A stretch of DNA of 64,000 nucleotides from Microbacterium stercoris (GTDB lineage Bacteria; Actinomycetota; Actinomycetes; Actinomycetales; Microbacteriaceae): assembly GCF_017592545.1 (NCBI RefSeq), contig NZ_JAGFOA010000002.1, forward strand, positions 1 to 64,000. The letters are read 5' to 3'. The notes beneath the pieces are model-generated. The model was given only the letters and a program-made list of their open reading frames with translations. It did no database searches and was not told the DNA's origin. The position numbers were made by a program, and so were the translations under genes. This document shows positions 25,474-35,100 of the stretch, piece after piece (the first letter of the stretch is position 1; every line of letters starts with the position of its first letter).

Positions 25474-25649
25474 AAGCCCTTGCGTGTCCTCATATGACGA
25501 GCTAGCGTGTGTGGGTGCACACCTGTCGCTGTCGTCTCTGAGCTGCGAGCGCTCCTCGAGCGCGCCTCGACCGACCACCGACAACCGCACGCGGCCCGTT
25601 CCGATCCTCTCCGGATCCGTCCGCGCGCATCGAACTCCAGGACACCATC

Positions 25650-26690
25650 GTGCGCTACGCCTCCTCCATCGACGCCCTCGTGGGCTCCACCCCTCTCGTC
25701 CGCCTCAACCACGTCACCGAGGGCATCGCCGCCACCGTGCTGGCGAAGGTCGAGTACTTCAACCCCGGCGGATCCTCGAAGGACCGCATCGCGGCGAACA
25801 TCATCGACGCCGCCGAGCGCGAAGGGAAGCTGCGCCCCGGCGGCGTGATCGTCGAGCCGACCAGCGGCAACACGGGCGTGGGCCTTGCGCTCGTCGCCCA
25901 GCAGCGCGGATACCGCAGCGTGTTCGTGGTGCCCGACAAGGTCTCGGCCGACAAGATCGCCGTGCTGCGCGCGTACGGCGCCGAGGTCGTCGTCACCCCG
26001 ACGGCCGTCGAGCCCAACGACCCGCGCTCGTACTACTCGGTGTCCGACCGGCTCGTGCGCGAGATCCCCGGCGCGTACAAGCCCGATCAGTACTCGAACC
26101 AGAACGCCCCGCGCAGCCACTTCGGCTCGACCGGGCCGGAGATCTGGCGTGACACCGATCGCCGGGTCACGCACTTCGTCGCGGGCGTCGGCACCGGCGG
26201 CACCATCACGGGCACCGGCCGGTTCCTCAAGCAGGCGAGCGACGGGCGGGTGCGCATCGTCGGGGCCGATCCGGTCGGATCCATCTACTCGGCGGATCCG
26301 TCCCAGCCCGACCAGGTACACGGATACCTCGTCGAGGGCGTCGGCGAGGACTTCTGGCCGGGCGCCTACGACCCGAGCGTGGTCGACGAGATCCATCGCG
26401 TCAGCGACGCCGAGTCGTTCGCCATGACCCGCCGCCTCGCCCGCGAGGAGGGCCTGCTCGTCGGCGGCTCCAGCGGCATGGCTGTGGTCGCCGCCCTGCG
26501 CGCGGCGCGCGACCTGCCGGAATCCGCCGTGGTGGTGGTGCTGCTGCCCGACCACGGGCGCGGCTACCTCGGCAAGGTGTTCGATGACGAGTGGATGCGC
26601 GCCCGCGGCTTCGAGGTGGAGGCCACGGACGCCCTGGTTCCCGCAGGACTTCAGGACGAGCTGTACGCAACCGAGGAGAGCAACGCATGA
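25650..26690 (+). CDS. Cystathionine beta-synthase, lacking Bateman domain
   Basis: A 346-residue fold-type II PLP enzyme. The PLP lysine is in FNPGGSSKDRIAA, followed by the EPTSGNTGVGLAL loop. The blocks PDQYSN and STGPEIWRDT plus FVAGVGTGGTITGTG are characteristic of cystathionine beta-synthase rather than cysteine synthase CysK. The protein ends after the catalytic core and has no tandem CBS-domain regulatory tail, unlike many actinobacterial homologues of about 460 residues. The GTG at 25650 is the start. The stop overlaps the next gene (ATGA). With that gene it should convert homocysteine plus serine to cystathionine and on to cysteine. Confidence 0.82.
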   Translation: MRYASSIDALVGSTPLVRLNHVTEGIAATVLAKVEYFNPGGSSKDRIAANIIDAAEREGKLRPGGVIVEPTSGNTGVGLALVAQQRGYRSVFVVPDKVSADKIAVLRAYGAEVVVTPTAVEPNDPRSYYSVSDRLVREIPGAYKPDQYSNQNAPRSHFGSTGPEIWRDTDRRVTHFVAGVGTGGTITGTGRFLKQASDGRVRIVGADPVGSIYSADPSQPDQVHGYLVEGVGEDFWPGAYDPSVVDEIHRVSDAESFAMTRRLAREEGLLVGGSSGMAVVAALRAARDLPESAVVVVLLPDHGRGYLGKVFDDEWMRARGFEVEATDALVPAGLQDELYATEESNA

Positions 26691-27835
26691 CCGACCACAA
26701 GTTCGCCACCGCCGCCGTGCACGCCGGGCAGGAGCCGGATGGGGCAACGGGCGCGGTGATCCCGCCGGTGCACTTCTCGACGACGTACGCGCAGGACGGC
26801 ATCGGCGGCCTCCGCGGCGGCTATGAGTACGGCCGCGCCGGCAACCCCACACGCACCGCGCTCGAGACCCAGCTCGCCGCGATCGAGGGCGGGGCACGCG
26901 CGCTGTCGTTCGCCTCGGGCCTGGCCGCCGAGGACGCCCTGCTGCGCGCGCTGCTGCAGCCGGGCGACGAGGTGCTGCTCGGCAACGACGTGTACGGCGG
27001 CACCTACCGTCTGCTCGCGCGTGTGCTCGGGCCGTGGGGCGTGAAGCTGCGCGTGGTCGACATCTCCGACCTCGCGGCGGTCGATGCCGCGCTCGCCGCG
27101 GGCACACCCAAGATCGTGTGGGTCGAGACGCCGTCGAACCCGCTGCTGCGCATCACCGACATCCGGGCCCTCGCCGCCAAGGCGCACGCCGCCGGATCCA
27201 TCGTGGTCGTCGACAACACGTTCGCCTCGCCCGCCCTGCAGCAGCCCATCGCGCTCGGCGCCGACGTCGTTGTGCACTCGACGACGAAGTACCTCGGCGG
27301 GCACTCGGATGTCGTCGGCGGGGCGCTCGTGTTCGCCGACGCGGCGCTGGCGGAGCAGCCGCAGTTCCTGCAGTTCGCCGCCGGCGGGGTGTCGGGCCCC
27401 CTCGATGCGTGGCTCACGACCCGCGGCATCAAGACGCTCGCCGTGCGCATGGAGCGCCACTCGCAGAACGGCCAGGCCGTCGCCGACTTCCTCGCCGGCC
27501 ACGGTCGCGTCGCCCGCGTGTACTACCCGGGCCTCGCGTCGCATCCGGGTCACGAGATCGCCGCCTCGCAGATGTCGGCCTTCGGTGGCATCGTCTCGCT
27601 GGCGCTCGGAGATGCCGCCGCGGCGCGCCGCTTCGCCGAGTCGACGCGCCTGTTCACGCTCGCCGAGTCGCTCGGGGGCGTCGAGTCGCTCGTCAACTAC
27701 CCCGACGCCATGACGCACGCGTCGGTGCGCGGCACCGAGCTCGCCGTGCCCGAGGACGTCGTGCGCCTCTCGGTCGGCATCGAGCACATCGACGACCTCC
27801 TCGCCGACCTCGATCAGACCCTCGCGGGCCTCTGA
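26687..27835 (+). CDS. Cystathionine gamma-synthase/gamma-lyase
   Basis: A 382-residue fold-type I PLP enzyme of the trans-sulfuration family. The PLP lysine lies in VVHSTTKYLGGHSDVVGGAL; other family blocks are YEYGRAGNPTRTALE and SLGGVESLVNYPDAMTHAS. Synthase (MetB) and lyase functions are not reliably separable from sequence. Overlap with the upstream cystathionine beta-synthase gene favours the reverse trans-sulfuration lyase role. The ATG at 26687 gives the standard N-terminus (MTDHKFATAAVHAGQEPD). REP-like repeats begin 7 bp after the stop. Confidence 0.85.
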   Translation: MTDHKFATAAVHAGQEPDGATGAVIPPVHFSTTYAQDGIGGLRGGYEYGRAGNPTRTALETQLAAIEGGARALSFASGLAAEDALLRALLQPGDEVLLGNDVYGGTYRLLARVLGPWGVKLRVVDISDLAAVDAALAAGTPKIVWVETPSNPLLRITDIRALAAKAHAAGSIVVVDNTFASPALQQPIALGADVVVHSTTKYLGGHSDVVGGALVFADAALAEQPQFLQFAAGGVSGPLDAWLTTRGIKTLAVRMERHSQNGQAVADFLAGHGRVARVYYPGLASHPGHEIAASQMSAFGGIVSLALGDAAAARRFAESTRLFTLAESLGGVESLVNYPDAMTHASVRGTELAVPEDVVRLSVGIEHIDDLLADLDQTLAGL

Positions 27836-27842
27836 CCCCCGT

Positions 27843-28215
27843 CGTTCGTCGAGCGAGCGCAGCGAGTCGAGACGCCCTGGGCCTTCGCCCGTCGTTCGTC
27901 GAGCGAGCGCAGCGAGTCGAGACGCCCTGAGCCTTCGCCCCTCGTTCGTCGAGCGAGCGCAGCGAGTCGAGACGCCCCGGGCCTTCGCGGGGGTTTGGGC
28001 GTCTCGACTCGGTCGTTCCTCCCTCGCTCGACGAGCGGTGGGTGGGGCGAGCGGGGGTGGGCGAGGCGCCCCTGAGCCTTCGCCGGGGGTTTGGGCGTCT
28101 CGACTCGGTCGTTCCTCCCTCGCTCGACGAGCGGGGTGGGTGAGGCTAGGCGCCCCGGGCCTCCGTCGGGGTTTGGGCGTCTCGACTCGGTCTTTCCTCG
28201 CTCGCTCGACGGGCG
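27843..28215. repeat. REP-like cluster 2 (three A, three B units)
   Basis: The 436 bp space after the cystathionine gene holds three A units in direct orientation about 50 bp apart (from 27843, 27893, 27943) and then three B units (from about 27997, 28094, 28175). No gene is present. The last B unit varies (GGTCTTTCCTCGCTCG), showing drift. The promoter of the next gene starts right after it. Confidence 0.85.
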
Positions 28216-28259
28216 CGGGGTGGGGGCGGGATCGGGGCGGGCGCACAGACTGCCCCGCC

Positions 28260-28265
28260 TAGACT
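28260..28265 (+). promoter_or_regulatory. Candidate -10 box (TAGACT), leaderless-type
   Basis: TAGACT ends 6 nt before the ATG at 28272. The same hexamer at nearly the same distance precedes hisC at the window's right end. Confidence 0.45.
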
Positions 28266-28271
28266 GGTGGC

Positions 28272-28934
28272 ATGCCCACCGTCCCGTCTTCGCCCGCGCG
28301 CGTGACGCCGCGTCACGTGCAGCTCGGGCGTGCCGTGTTCGCGGCCGTGGCGGCCCTGATGATCACGTTCTCGCCGGATCACTCGGCCGAGGTGGGGCTG
28401 GCTGCGTTCGGCGGCTTCGGCATCGCGACCGGCCTTGTGCTGATCCTCGCCGCGTGGCTCGTGGGGGAGAAGGGCGCCCGCGGGTCGTGGATCCTGCTCG
28501 CTGCGCCGTACGTCGTCATCGGCATGGTGGCGAGCCTGCCGCAGCTGCGCTCGAACACCCTCTTCTTCGTGCTGGTGATGGTGTTCGCCGTCGTCGCCGG
28601 CCTCATCGAGCTGCTGCAGGGCATCCGCCTGCGCGACCGCCTCGGCGCACTCTCCCGCGACGCGATCTTCATCGGCGCGCTCACGATCATCCTGGGCCTG
28701 GCGCTGCTGCTGGTGCCCGCGGGATACGCGCTCGACTATGCGATCGAGGACAAGTCCGGCGAGGTGATGGCTTTCACGCTCACCGGCATCACCATCGGCG
28801 TCGGCATCTTCGGCGGATACGCGGCGATCGTCGCCGTGTATCTCGGGATCGCCGGCTTCACCCCGGAGCAGAAGAACGTCGCCGTCGGCGACGAGGATGA
28901 CGCGGTCGCCGCCGCGCAGGAGGACCGCTCGTGA
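28272..28934 (+). CDS. Polytopic membrane protein of unknown function
   Basis: A 220-residue protein with about six hydrophobic segments (first AVFAAVAALMITF, last IGVGIFGGYAAIVAVYLGIA) and an acidic C-terminal tail. The repeated short helices resemble HdeD/DUF308-like membrane proteins, but I cannot assign it firmly. It overlaps the next gene by GTGA and appears to be transcribed leaderless. A role linked to the downstream type VII genes is possible only by proximity. Confidence 0.65.
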   Translation: MPTVPSSPARVTPRHVQLGRAVFAAVAALMITFSPDHSAEVGLAAFGGFGIATGLVLILAAWLVGEKGARGSWILLAAPYVVIGMVASLPQLRSNTLFFVLVMVFAVVAGLIELLQGIRLRDRLGALSRDAIFIGALTIILGLALLLVPAGYALDYAIEDKSGEVMAFTLTGITIGVGIFGGYAAIVAVYLGIAGFTPEQKNVAVGDEDDAVAAAQEDRS

Positions 28935-29245
28935 CCGACAAGCCCACCCGCCGCGATCTCATGCGCCCCGCTCAGCTGCTGGCCGTCGCCTTCGGCGCCG
29001 CGCTGTTCGGCGGCCTGATCACCGCCATGTCGATGGGTGCCTTCCAGGCGATCCCGCTCGAGGACGTGCTGCACGCCTGGTCGGTGGGCGGCATCGTCGC
29101 CGGCGCCTCGTTCATCGCGGTGCTGCTGATCGTCTCGATGCTGCTGCTCGTCGTCGATCCGAACACGCAGGGCGGCACGGTCGATGAGCCCCTGCTCGTG
29201 AAGAAGGACGCCGAGCGCGCGGCGAAGAAGTCCTCCGGCCACTGA
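28931..29245 (+). CDS. Small membrane protein (two spans)
   Basis: A 104-residue protein with two hydrophobic segments (LLAVAFGAALFGGLITAMSM and IVAGASFIAVLLIVSMLLLV) and a basic C-terminal tail ending KKDAERAAKKSSGH. The GTG start overlaps the upstream stop. I do not recognise a family. It forms a two-gene operon with the preceding membrane protein and ends at a hairpin shared with the convergent lipoprotein gene. Confidence 0.6.
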   Translation: MTDKPTRRDLMRPAQLLAVAFGAALFGGLITAMSMGAFQAIPLEDVLHAWSVGGIVAGASFIAVLLIVSMLLLVVDPNTQGGTVDEPLLVKKDAERAAKKSSGH

Positions 29246-29250
29246 GCCCC

Positions 29251-29269
29251 ATCCGGCGTCGCGCCGGAT
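29251..29269. terminator. Hairpin between convergent genes
   Basis: ATCCGGCG (29251-29258) and CGCCGGAT (29262-29269) form a perfect 8 bp stem with a 3 nt loop, in the 36 bp between the convergent membrane-protein and lipoprotein genes. It can act in both directions. Confidence 0.6.
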
Positions 29270-29281
29270 CCAGGGCCCGGA

Positions 29282-30067
29282 TCAGTCGCAGGGCTGAGAC
29301 AGCTCTGTCGGCGCCGTGATCTCGACCGCCTGGCCCCAGCCCGAGAACGCGAACCGCCCGTCGCCCGACACATCGCCGGCGAGGAAGTCGGACGGCAGCG
29401 GCGCACCCGTCGCCGCGACGGTGAGCGTGCCGATCGGGGCCTCGCTGCCGCCGATGACGACCTTCGTGGTCGGGGCATCCGCCTGCGGCTCCATCACCGC
29501 GACCTCCTCGGAGCCCGACAGCAGGGTCTCGACGAGAAGCGCCGGATCCAGCAGCGGCTCCCAGCCCGACAGCACGGCATCGGCGGAGGTCGTGCAGACG
29601 TAGCCCTTCGCGAAGGCGGGCACGCCGGTGCGCTCCGCGTATGCGGCATTGCCACGCGCGTACACCCGGCCCTCGGCCATCACGAGGTCGAGGTGCACGT
29701 CGCCGGCGGTGAGGGCCGCGGCGAACGCCCCGCGCTCGCCCCGGTAGTCGACCGCGAGGGTGCGTCCCTGGTGCGGGTCGATGTTGGCGTCCTCCGGGGT
29801 GATCATCTCGGTGAACGCTCCGGTGTACTGCACCGGCCCGGCCTTGCGGATCGCCGTGACGATCTCGTCGATCACGCCGTCACCCGTCTGCAGCCAGAGG
29901 CCGTTTCCGGTCGAATCCGGGCCCCATCGATCCGGATCCGCGAGGGGCGTGTTCGGCGGATCCTGCTCGGGCCCGGCATCCGGCGCGCACGAGGCGAGCG
30001 TCAGGGCGAGGGCGAGGGCGCCCGCCGCGGCGGCGAGACGGCGCGCGCCGCCCGGCGACGTAGTCAT
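29282..30067 (-). CDS. Lipoprotein of unknown function
   Basis: A 261-residue protein with a lipoprotein signal peptide (Arg-rich start, Ala/Leu core, lipobox LASC at about residues 24-27). The mature part has an alternating beta pattern (YTGAFTEMITPEDANI, VHLDLVMAEGRVYARGNAAY) reminiscent of LppX/LprG-like lipid-binding lipoproteins; that likeness is weak. Its ATG overlaps the stop of the upstream membrane-protein gene (ATGA), so they form an operon. The pair is divergent from the secreted-protein/EccC operon and may belong to the same cell-envelope system. Confidence 0.6.
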   Translation of the reverse strand: MTTSPGGARRLAAAAGALALALTLASCAPDAGPEQDPPNTPLADPDRWGPDSTGNGLWLQTGDGVIDEIVTAIRKAGPVQYTGAFTEMITPEDANIDPHQGRTLAVDYRGERGAFAAALTAGDVHLDLVMAEGRVYARGNAAYAERTGVPAFAKGYVCTTSADAVLSGWEPLLDPALLVETLLSGSEEVAVMEPQADAPTTKVVIGGSEAPIGTLTVAATGAPLPSDFLAGDVSGDGRFAFSGWGQAVEITAPTELSQPCD

Positions 30068-30705
30068 GGCCGCGACGCGTCGGCGATGCACGTGCTCTGC
30101 GCCCCCTGCGCCGCGAGCTCGCCGACCCCCAGGGTGATCTCGGCGTCCTTGCCCGCCTCGCGCACGATGAAGCACGTCTCGGGATCCCAGAGCCCGGCGG
30201 ACATCGGCAGCCACGCGTCGGTGCCGCCGCGCACCCACGTGGAGAGGTCGTCGATCGCGCCGTCGCCGCTGATGGCGTACAGGCTGTACACGGCCTTCGG
30301 GCCGTCCCAGTCCACGTGCGCGACGTCGTCGGCGACCGTGACCGTCAGGCCCGTGACGACCACCTCGGCGGCGGTGAGCGCCGACACGATCATCCAGACC
30401 GCCATGCCCGCGATGGAGAGGAAGGTGAGGATCCCCGACACGATGAAGGCCGGATGCGTCCACCATCCGCGTGCCTTCTGCTGCCGCGCGCTGAGGGTGG
30501 GCAGGGGAGACCCGCCGCGGCCCAGCGGCGGCTTCGGCGAGGGCGAGCGCAGGCGTGTCAGCCCCGGGTCGGTGCCGAGCACGGTGCCCGAGCGCGGTGC
30601 CGCGGCGGGCGCGGGCGGGGTGGCGAACCCGGATGCCGGCGGGGCGCTCTGGGCGACGGCGACGCCGCCCGACGTGCTGCGGCGCGCGCGACGCGAGTCC
30701 GACAT
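30064..30705 (-). CDS. Single-span membrane protein with Pro-rich cytoplasmic region
   Basis: A 213-residue protein. Residues 1-80 are Ala/Pro/Ser-rich and probably disordered; one membrane span follows at about 87-109 (FIVSGILTFLSIAGMAVWMI); and a ~100-residue extracytoplasmic domain carries two cysteines (ETCFIVREAG and QSTCIADASRP) that could pair. No family is recognised. It is the first gene of a two-gene operon with the lipoprotein and is divergent from the type VII-type operon. Confidence 0.6.
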   Translation of the reverse strand: MSDSRRARRSTSGGVAVAQSAPPASGFATPPAPAAAPRSGTVLGTDPGLTRLRSPSPKPPLGRGGSPLPTLSARQQKARGWWTHPAFIVSGILTFLSIAGMAVWMIVSALTAAEVVVTGLTVTVADDVAHVDWDGPKAVYSLYAISGDGAIDDLSTWVRGGTDAWLPMSAGLWDPETCFIVREAGKDAEITLGVGELAAQGAQSTCIADASRP

Positions 30706-30880
30706 CCGATCCCCCTGAGTCCCGGCGCGGCCGTCGCCGGCGCCTCCAGACGATTCTGCACGGATCCCGGCGCGGGTGCATTCCCGACCACGGGCAGGCC
30801 TCCACCCGGGGGCGTGTCGGCGCTCCGCCTAGCATGGACTCGGTCGGTCCCGGGGGTACGGGCTGCGAGGGAGGCTGGCA

Positions 30881-32068
30881 ATGGGGGCACGGGCGATCGC
30901 CGCGCGCTGGCTGAGCGCCGTCGCCGTCGCGGTGCTGTGCATGGCGGGGTTCGCCGCGGCTCAGTCCGCGCGCGCCTACACCGGCCCCAACGCGATCGCC
31001 GTGCCCTACGCGGAGGAGAAGGTCGTCAAGCCGGCCGACGGCTACGCGTTCGACGACTGCGCCGCCATCCGCTCGGCCGGAGGCGAGCTCGTCACGGCCT
31101 GCGACCCCCACGAGGGCTTCACGGTGAAGTCGCCCGGATACGACCCCGAGTACGGCGAGGTGATCGTGCCGGTGAAGACGAGCAACGGCCGCACCGCGAC
31201 GACGATCGACTACGTGCTCTTCCTGGAGCCTCCGGAGGTGCCCGAGCTTCCCGAGACCCGCTACCCGTACCCCGCGCCCGCGGGCGGCACCCTGATGATC
31301 CCGATCAGCGACCTCGGGGTGACCTGCACGGCCTGCACGGCCGGCAGCGGGCTGGAGGTGACCTCGTTCGCCCCGCAGGGCGCGGCCACCGTGCTGCCCA
31401 CCGAGACCCACCTGGTCGTTCGCCCGCACGACGACTTCGAGGGGCCCCTCGAGATCACCCTCCGGTACGGCGACATGTGGGACGGATGGTCTCCGCCCAC
31501 GGTGCTCACGGTGTCCGTGTCGAAGCTCGACGCCGATGCGCCGATCGCCCAGCACGTGATGCGGCCGATGCCCGAGAAGACCGGCGAGTTCGACCTGAAC
31601 GAGCTGGTGCACCTTCCCGCCGGGGCCGAGGGCGCCCAGATCCTGTGCGGTGCGGCCCTCCACGGCACCGTCGTCTGCGACGGCGAGGGACACGCGACCT
31701 ACACGCCCACGGCGCCCGCCGCCGTCGACGAGTTCGCGTTCCGGGTCTCCCAGCACGGCGACCTCGTGACCGGATCCGTCGTGCTCGTCGCGGACGGGGC
31801 CGAGACCGGGCTGCCCGTGGAAGGCCAGGCCGTCTCCGAGCCGCGCACCGATCCGACGCCCGCGCCGCAGCCCCCGGAGCCCGATCCCGAGGAGACGCAG
31901 AACGCGTCGGGCCGGCGGGGGAAGAAGGCCGACACGAAAGAGCAGCAGATGGTGCTCCTTCGTGTGCCGTCGCCCGTGGTGCCGAAGACGCCCCCCGCCG
32001 ACGGCGGCGGGCTGGCCGGCATCTTCACCCCGCTGATCGAGACCATGAACCGGGCGGGCGCGCGATGA
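30881..32068 (+). CDS. Secreted protein with repeated beta domains, type VII locus
   Basis: A 395-residue protein with a Sec signal peptide (LSAVAVAVLCMAGFAAAQSA, cleavage likely near ARA-YT). The mature part has successive beta-rich modules containing paired cysteines (DLGVTCTACTAG; AQILCGAALHGTVVCDGEGH), like cadherin/Ig-type repeats of surface proteins. A Pro-rich stretch (TDPTPAPQPPEPDPEE) and a basic tail follow. GGGAGG lies 6 nt before the ATG. It heads the operon that continues through a 17-codon coupling frame into the EccC-type ATPase, so it may be an extracytoplasmic component or a substrate of the system. No known T7SS component is recognised in it. Confidence 0.6.
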   Translation: MGARAIAARWLSAVAVAVLCMAGFAAAQSARAYTGPNAIAVPYAEEKVVKPADGYAFDDCAAIRSAGGELVTACDPHEGFTVKSPGYDPEYGEVIVPVKTSNGRTATTIDYVLFLEPPEVPELPETRYPYPAPAGGTLMIPISDLGVTCTACTAGSGLEVTSFAPQGAATVLPTETHLVVRPHDDFEGPLEITLRYGDMWDGWSPPTVLTVSVSKLDADAPIAQHVMRPMPEKTGEFDLNELVHLPAGAEGAQILCGAALHGTVVCDGEGHATYTPTAPAAVDEFAFRVSQHGDLVTGSVVLVADGAETGLPVEGQAVSEPRTDPTPAPQPPEPDPEETQNASGRRGKKADTKEQQMVLLRVPSPVVPKTPPADGGGLAGIFTPLIETMNRAGAR

Positions 32069-32118
32069 CCGCCGCGACCGGATCCGCACACGAGGCACAC
32101 GAGAAGGAGCGCTCATGA
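32065..32118 (+). CDS. 17-codon coupling ORF between secreted protein and EccC genes
   Basis: ATG overlaps the upstream stop (ATGA), and its own stop overlaps the EccC ATG (ATGA). The encoded MTAATGSAHEAHEKERS is unlikely to be functional. The codons for Glu-Lys-Glu supply the GAGAAGGAG Shine-Dalgarno sequence of the EccC gene. A nearly identical arrangement precedes the zinc-ribbon/FHA gene at 36449. It is best read as a device that hands ribosomes to the next gene. Confidence 0.4.
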   Translation: MTAATGSAHEAHEKERS

Positions 32119-35100
32119 GCATGCGCCTGACGCTGCGGGATTCGCCCGCCGAGCCCGGCGGGAGGTCGTGGCTGCTCAAGGTCGACGAGGCCACCACGGT
32201 CGGCGAGGTCGCCGAGTCGCTCGGCGTGAGCCCGGGCCTGCTCACCCGCGAGGCCGATCCCACGATCCCGCTCGCCTCGGCCGGCCTGCTGTCGGGCGCG
32301 ATCGTGCCGCCGCTCGCGGCCGACGAGCCCGCGCCCGGCACGGTGCGCCTCGAGGTGATCGGCGGACCCTTCGCGGGCGCCGCGATCCCGCTCGAGCGCG
32401 GGCAGACGATCACCCTGGGCACGGGGGAGTCCGACGACGTTCGCATCGCCGACCCGTCGCTGGCCCCCGCCCACTTGACGATCCAGACGGCGTTCGGCGG
32501 CCCGGGCGACCCCCTGCTGGCCACCGTCACTCCGGCACCCGGCGCCGTCGTGCGCGTCAACGGCACGGACATCACGGCCGCGGAGCGCATCGTGCCCGCC
32601 GACCTCGTGCAGCTCGGCAGCCTGCTCGTGCGCATCGGCATGGCGCCGGCGTCCGATGCCGACCTCACCGACGCCGTCGGCGCGCGCGGGTACAACCGCC
32701 CCTCGCGCATCCAGCCGCAGCGCACACCTCCGACGCTCCTCCTGCCGGGCGACAAGCCCGACGAGCAGGAGGGGTCGCCGCTGCCGTGGCTGTCGGCGGT
32801 GATCCCGGTCATCCTGGGTGTGACGATGGCGATGATCTTCCAGCGGCCCGTGATGCTGATCATGGCCGCGGCCAGCCCCATCATGGTCGTCGGCTCGTTC
32901 CTCACGCAGAACAGGATGGCCAGGAAGAAGGGCCTGAAGACCGAGCAGCAGTGGATCGACGAGATCCACAAGGCCAAGGGCCGCATCGCCGAGATGGTCA
33001 AGCGCCAGCGCCTGGAGGCCTGGTACCGCCTGCCGGATCCGGTGGTCATCCGCGACATCGCCCTGCGTCCCCTGTCGCGCCTCTGGGAGCGGCGGATGCG
33101 CGACGTCGACGCCGCGCAGCTGCGCGTCGGCGTGACGGAGCTCGCGCTCGACGTGCGCTTCGAGGGCGGCGGCAAGGACCGCGGCGAGGAGCGGGTGGGC
33201 GTCTCGCCCGCGCCCGTGGCGGTCGATCTGCGCGAGGGCGTGGCCGGCATCGCCGGGCCGGCGGACGCGGTGCGGGCGGCGGCGCGATCCATGGTCACGT
33301 CGTTCGCCACCCTGCGGTCGCCGCGCGACGCCGAGGTGATCATCCTGTGCGACGAGGCCCAGGACGCCGACTGGGGCTGGACCCAGTGGCTGCCCCACAC
33401 CACGATCGCCGACGGCGTCTCGGCCATGGTCGGCAACGACGACGACACCCGCCGCGAGCGCCTGCGCGAGATCGTCGTCGCGCTCGATCTGCGGATGCGC
33501 ATGGCGGGCCAGCGCGGGTACGAGGCGCCCACCGAGGTGCTGATCGTGGTCGACGGCGCCCGTCGCTTCCGCATGCTGCCGGGCATGGTGCCGCTGCTCG
33601 AGTACGGCCCCGCGCACGGCATGCACGTGCTCGCGCTCGACAGCGACCGCTCGCGTCTGCCGGAGGAGGCGAAGTCGGTCGTGGTGGTCGACTCGTCGGA
33701 TCCGTCGATGGCCACGCTGCAGACGCCCTCCGAGTACTACTCGACGGTGCTGCTCGACGGCATGTCGGTGGCCGCGTGCGAGCGCATCGCTCGCAGCCTG
33801 TGCTCGATCCAGCACGTCTCCGGCGTCGGCGACGAGGCGATGCTGCCCCAGAGCGTGCGCATGGTCGATCTGCTCGGCATCGACCTCGAGGACGCGTCGC
33901 CGCTCGTGCGGCGCTGGTCGGCCCAGCCGCGCAACACCTACGTCGTCGTCGGGGCGAACGCCGACGGCGAGTTCGCGCTCGACATCTCCCGCGACGGCCC
34001 CCACGCGCTCGTCGCGGGAACGACCGGATCCGGCAAGTCGGAGTTCCTGCAGGCCCTCGTCATCGGACTCGCGATGGCGAACCGGCCGGATGCGCTCAAC
34101 TTCGTGCTCGTCGACTACAAGGGCGGATCGGCGTTCGCCGACTGCGAGCGCCTTCCGCACACGGTCGGCATGGTGACGAACCTCGACGCCCGCGAGACCG
34201 AGCGCGCGCTGGCCTCGCTCGATGCCGAGCTGAAGCGCCGCGAGCAGGTGCTGCGCGACATGGGCGCGAAGGACCTCGACTCGGCGTGGGCACGCGACCC
34301 CGAGACGGCCGCCCGCCGTGGCCTTGCCCGCCTGATGCTCGTGATCGACGAGTTCGCCGAGCTGCGCACCGAGCTGCCCGACTTCATCGACGGGCTTGTG
34401 CGCATCGCACGCGTGGGCCGCTCGCTGGGCGTGAACCTCGTGCTCGCGACGCAGCGCCCCTCGGGCGTGGTGACGCCCGAGATGCAGTCGAACATCAGCC
34501 TGCGCGTCGCCCTGCGTGTGGTCGACCGCACCGACTCGAGCGACATCATCGGATCCGGCGAGGCCGCCTTCATCGCGCCGTCCACCCCGGGTCGCGGCTT
34601 CGCCCGGCTCAGCCCCGCCGCCGCTCCCGTGCCCTTCCAGACGGCCCGGGTGGCGGGCATCCGGCCGGGCGTGCAGCGCACCGTCAAGGTGCTGCCGCCG
34701 AAGGCGCCGCTCGAATGGGAGTCGCTCGGCTTCCCGCCGCGCTTCCCGCAGGCCGCGAAGGCGGCGGAGAACCACGACCACGACGACACCGATCTGCGGG
34801 CGCTGGTGAACCTCGTGACGGCGGCCACCGAGCAGCTCGGCATCCCGAAGAACCCGAGCCCGTGGCTCATGCCGCTGCCGGCGACCCTGCCGCTGGATCG
34901 CTTCGAGGGAGAGGATCTCGGCGAGACCGAGATCGTGCTCGGCCTCGAGGACGTGCCCGCGGATCAGGCCCAGCGCACCCTCACGTGGGATCTCGCCTCC
35001 GGCTCGCACCTGCTGTTCTTCGGCGGCGCCCTGTCGGGCCGCACCACGGCCCTGCGCACGGTGCTGGCCCAGGTGGTGCAGCGCTTCAGCCCGGGGGATG

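Noticed and set aside
25432..25649. Possible SAM or cobalamin riboswitch between metY and CBS genes
   Set aside because: I could not find the conserved core of any riboswitch class; only short palindromes and direct repeats are visible.
29282..33715. Very long minus-strand frame opposite the EccC gene (1477 codons)
   Set aside because: Only its last 261 codons are real (the lipoprotein). The rest is the complement of the secreted-protein and eccC genes, an effect of high GC at third positions.
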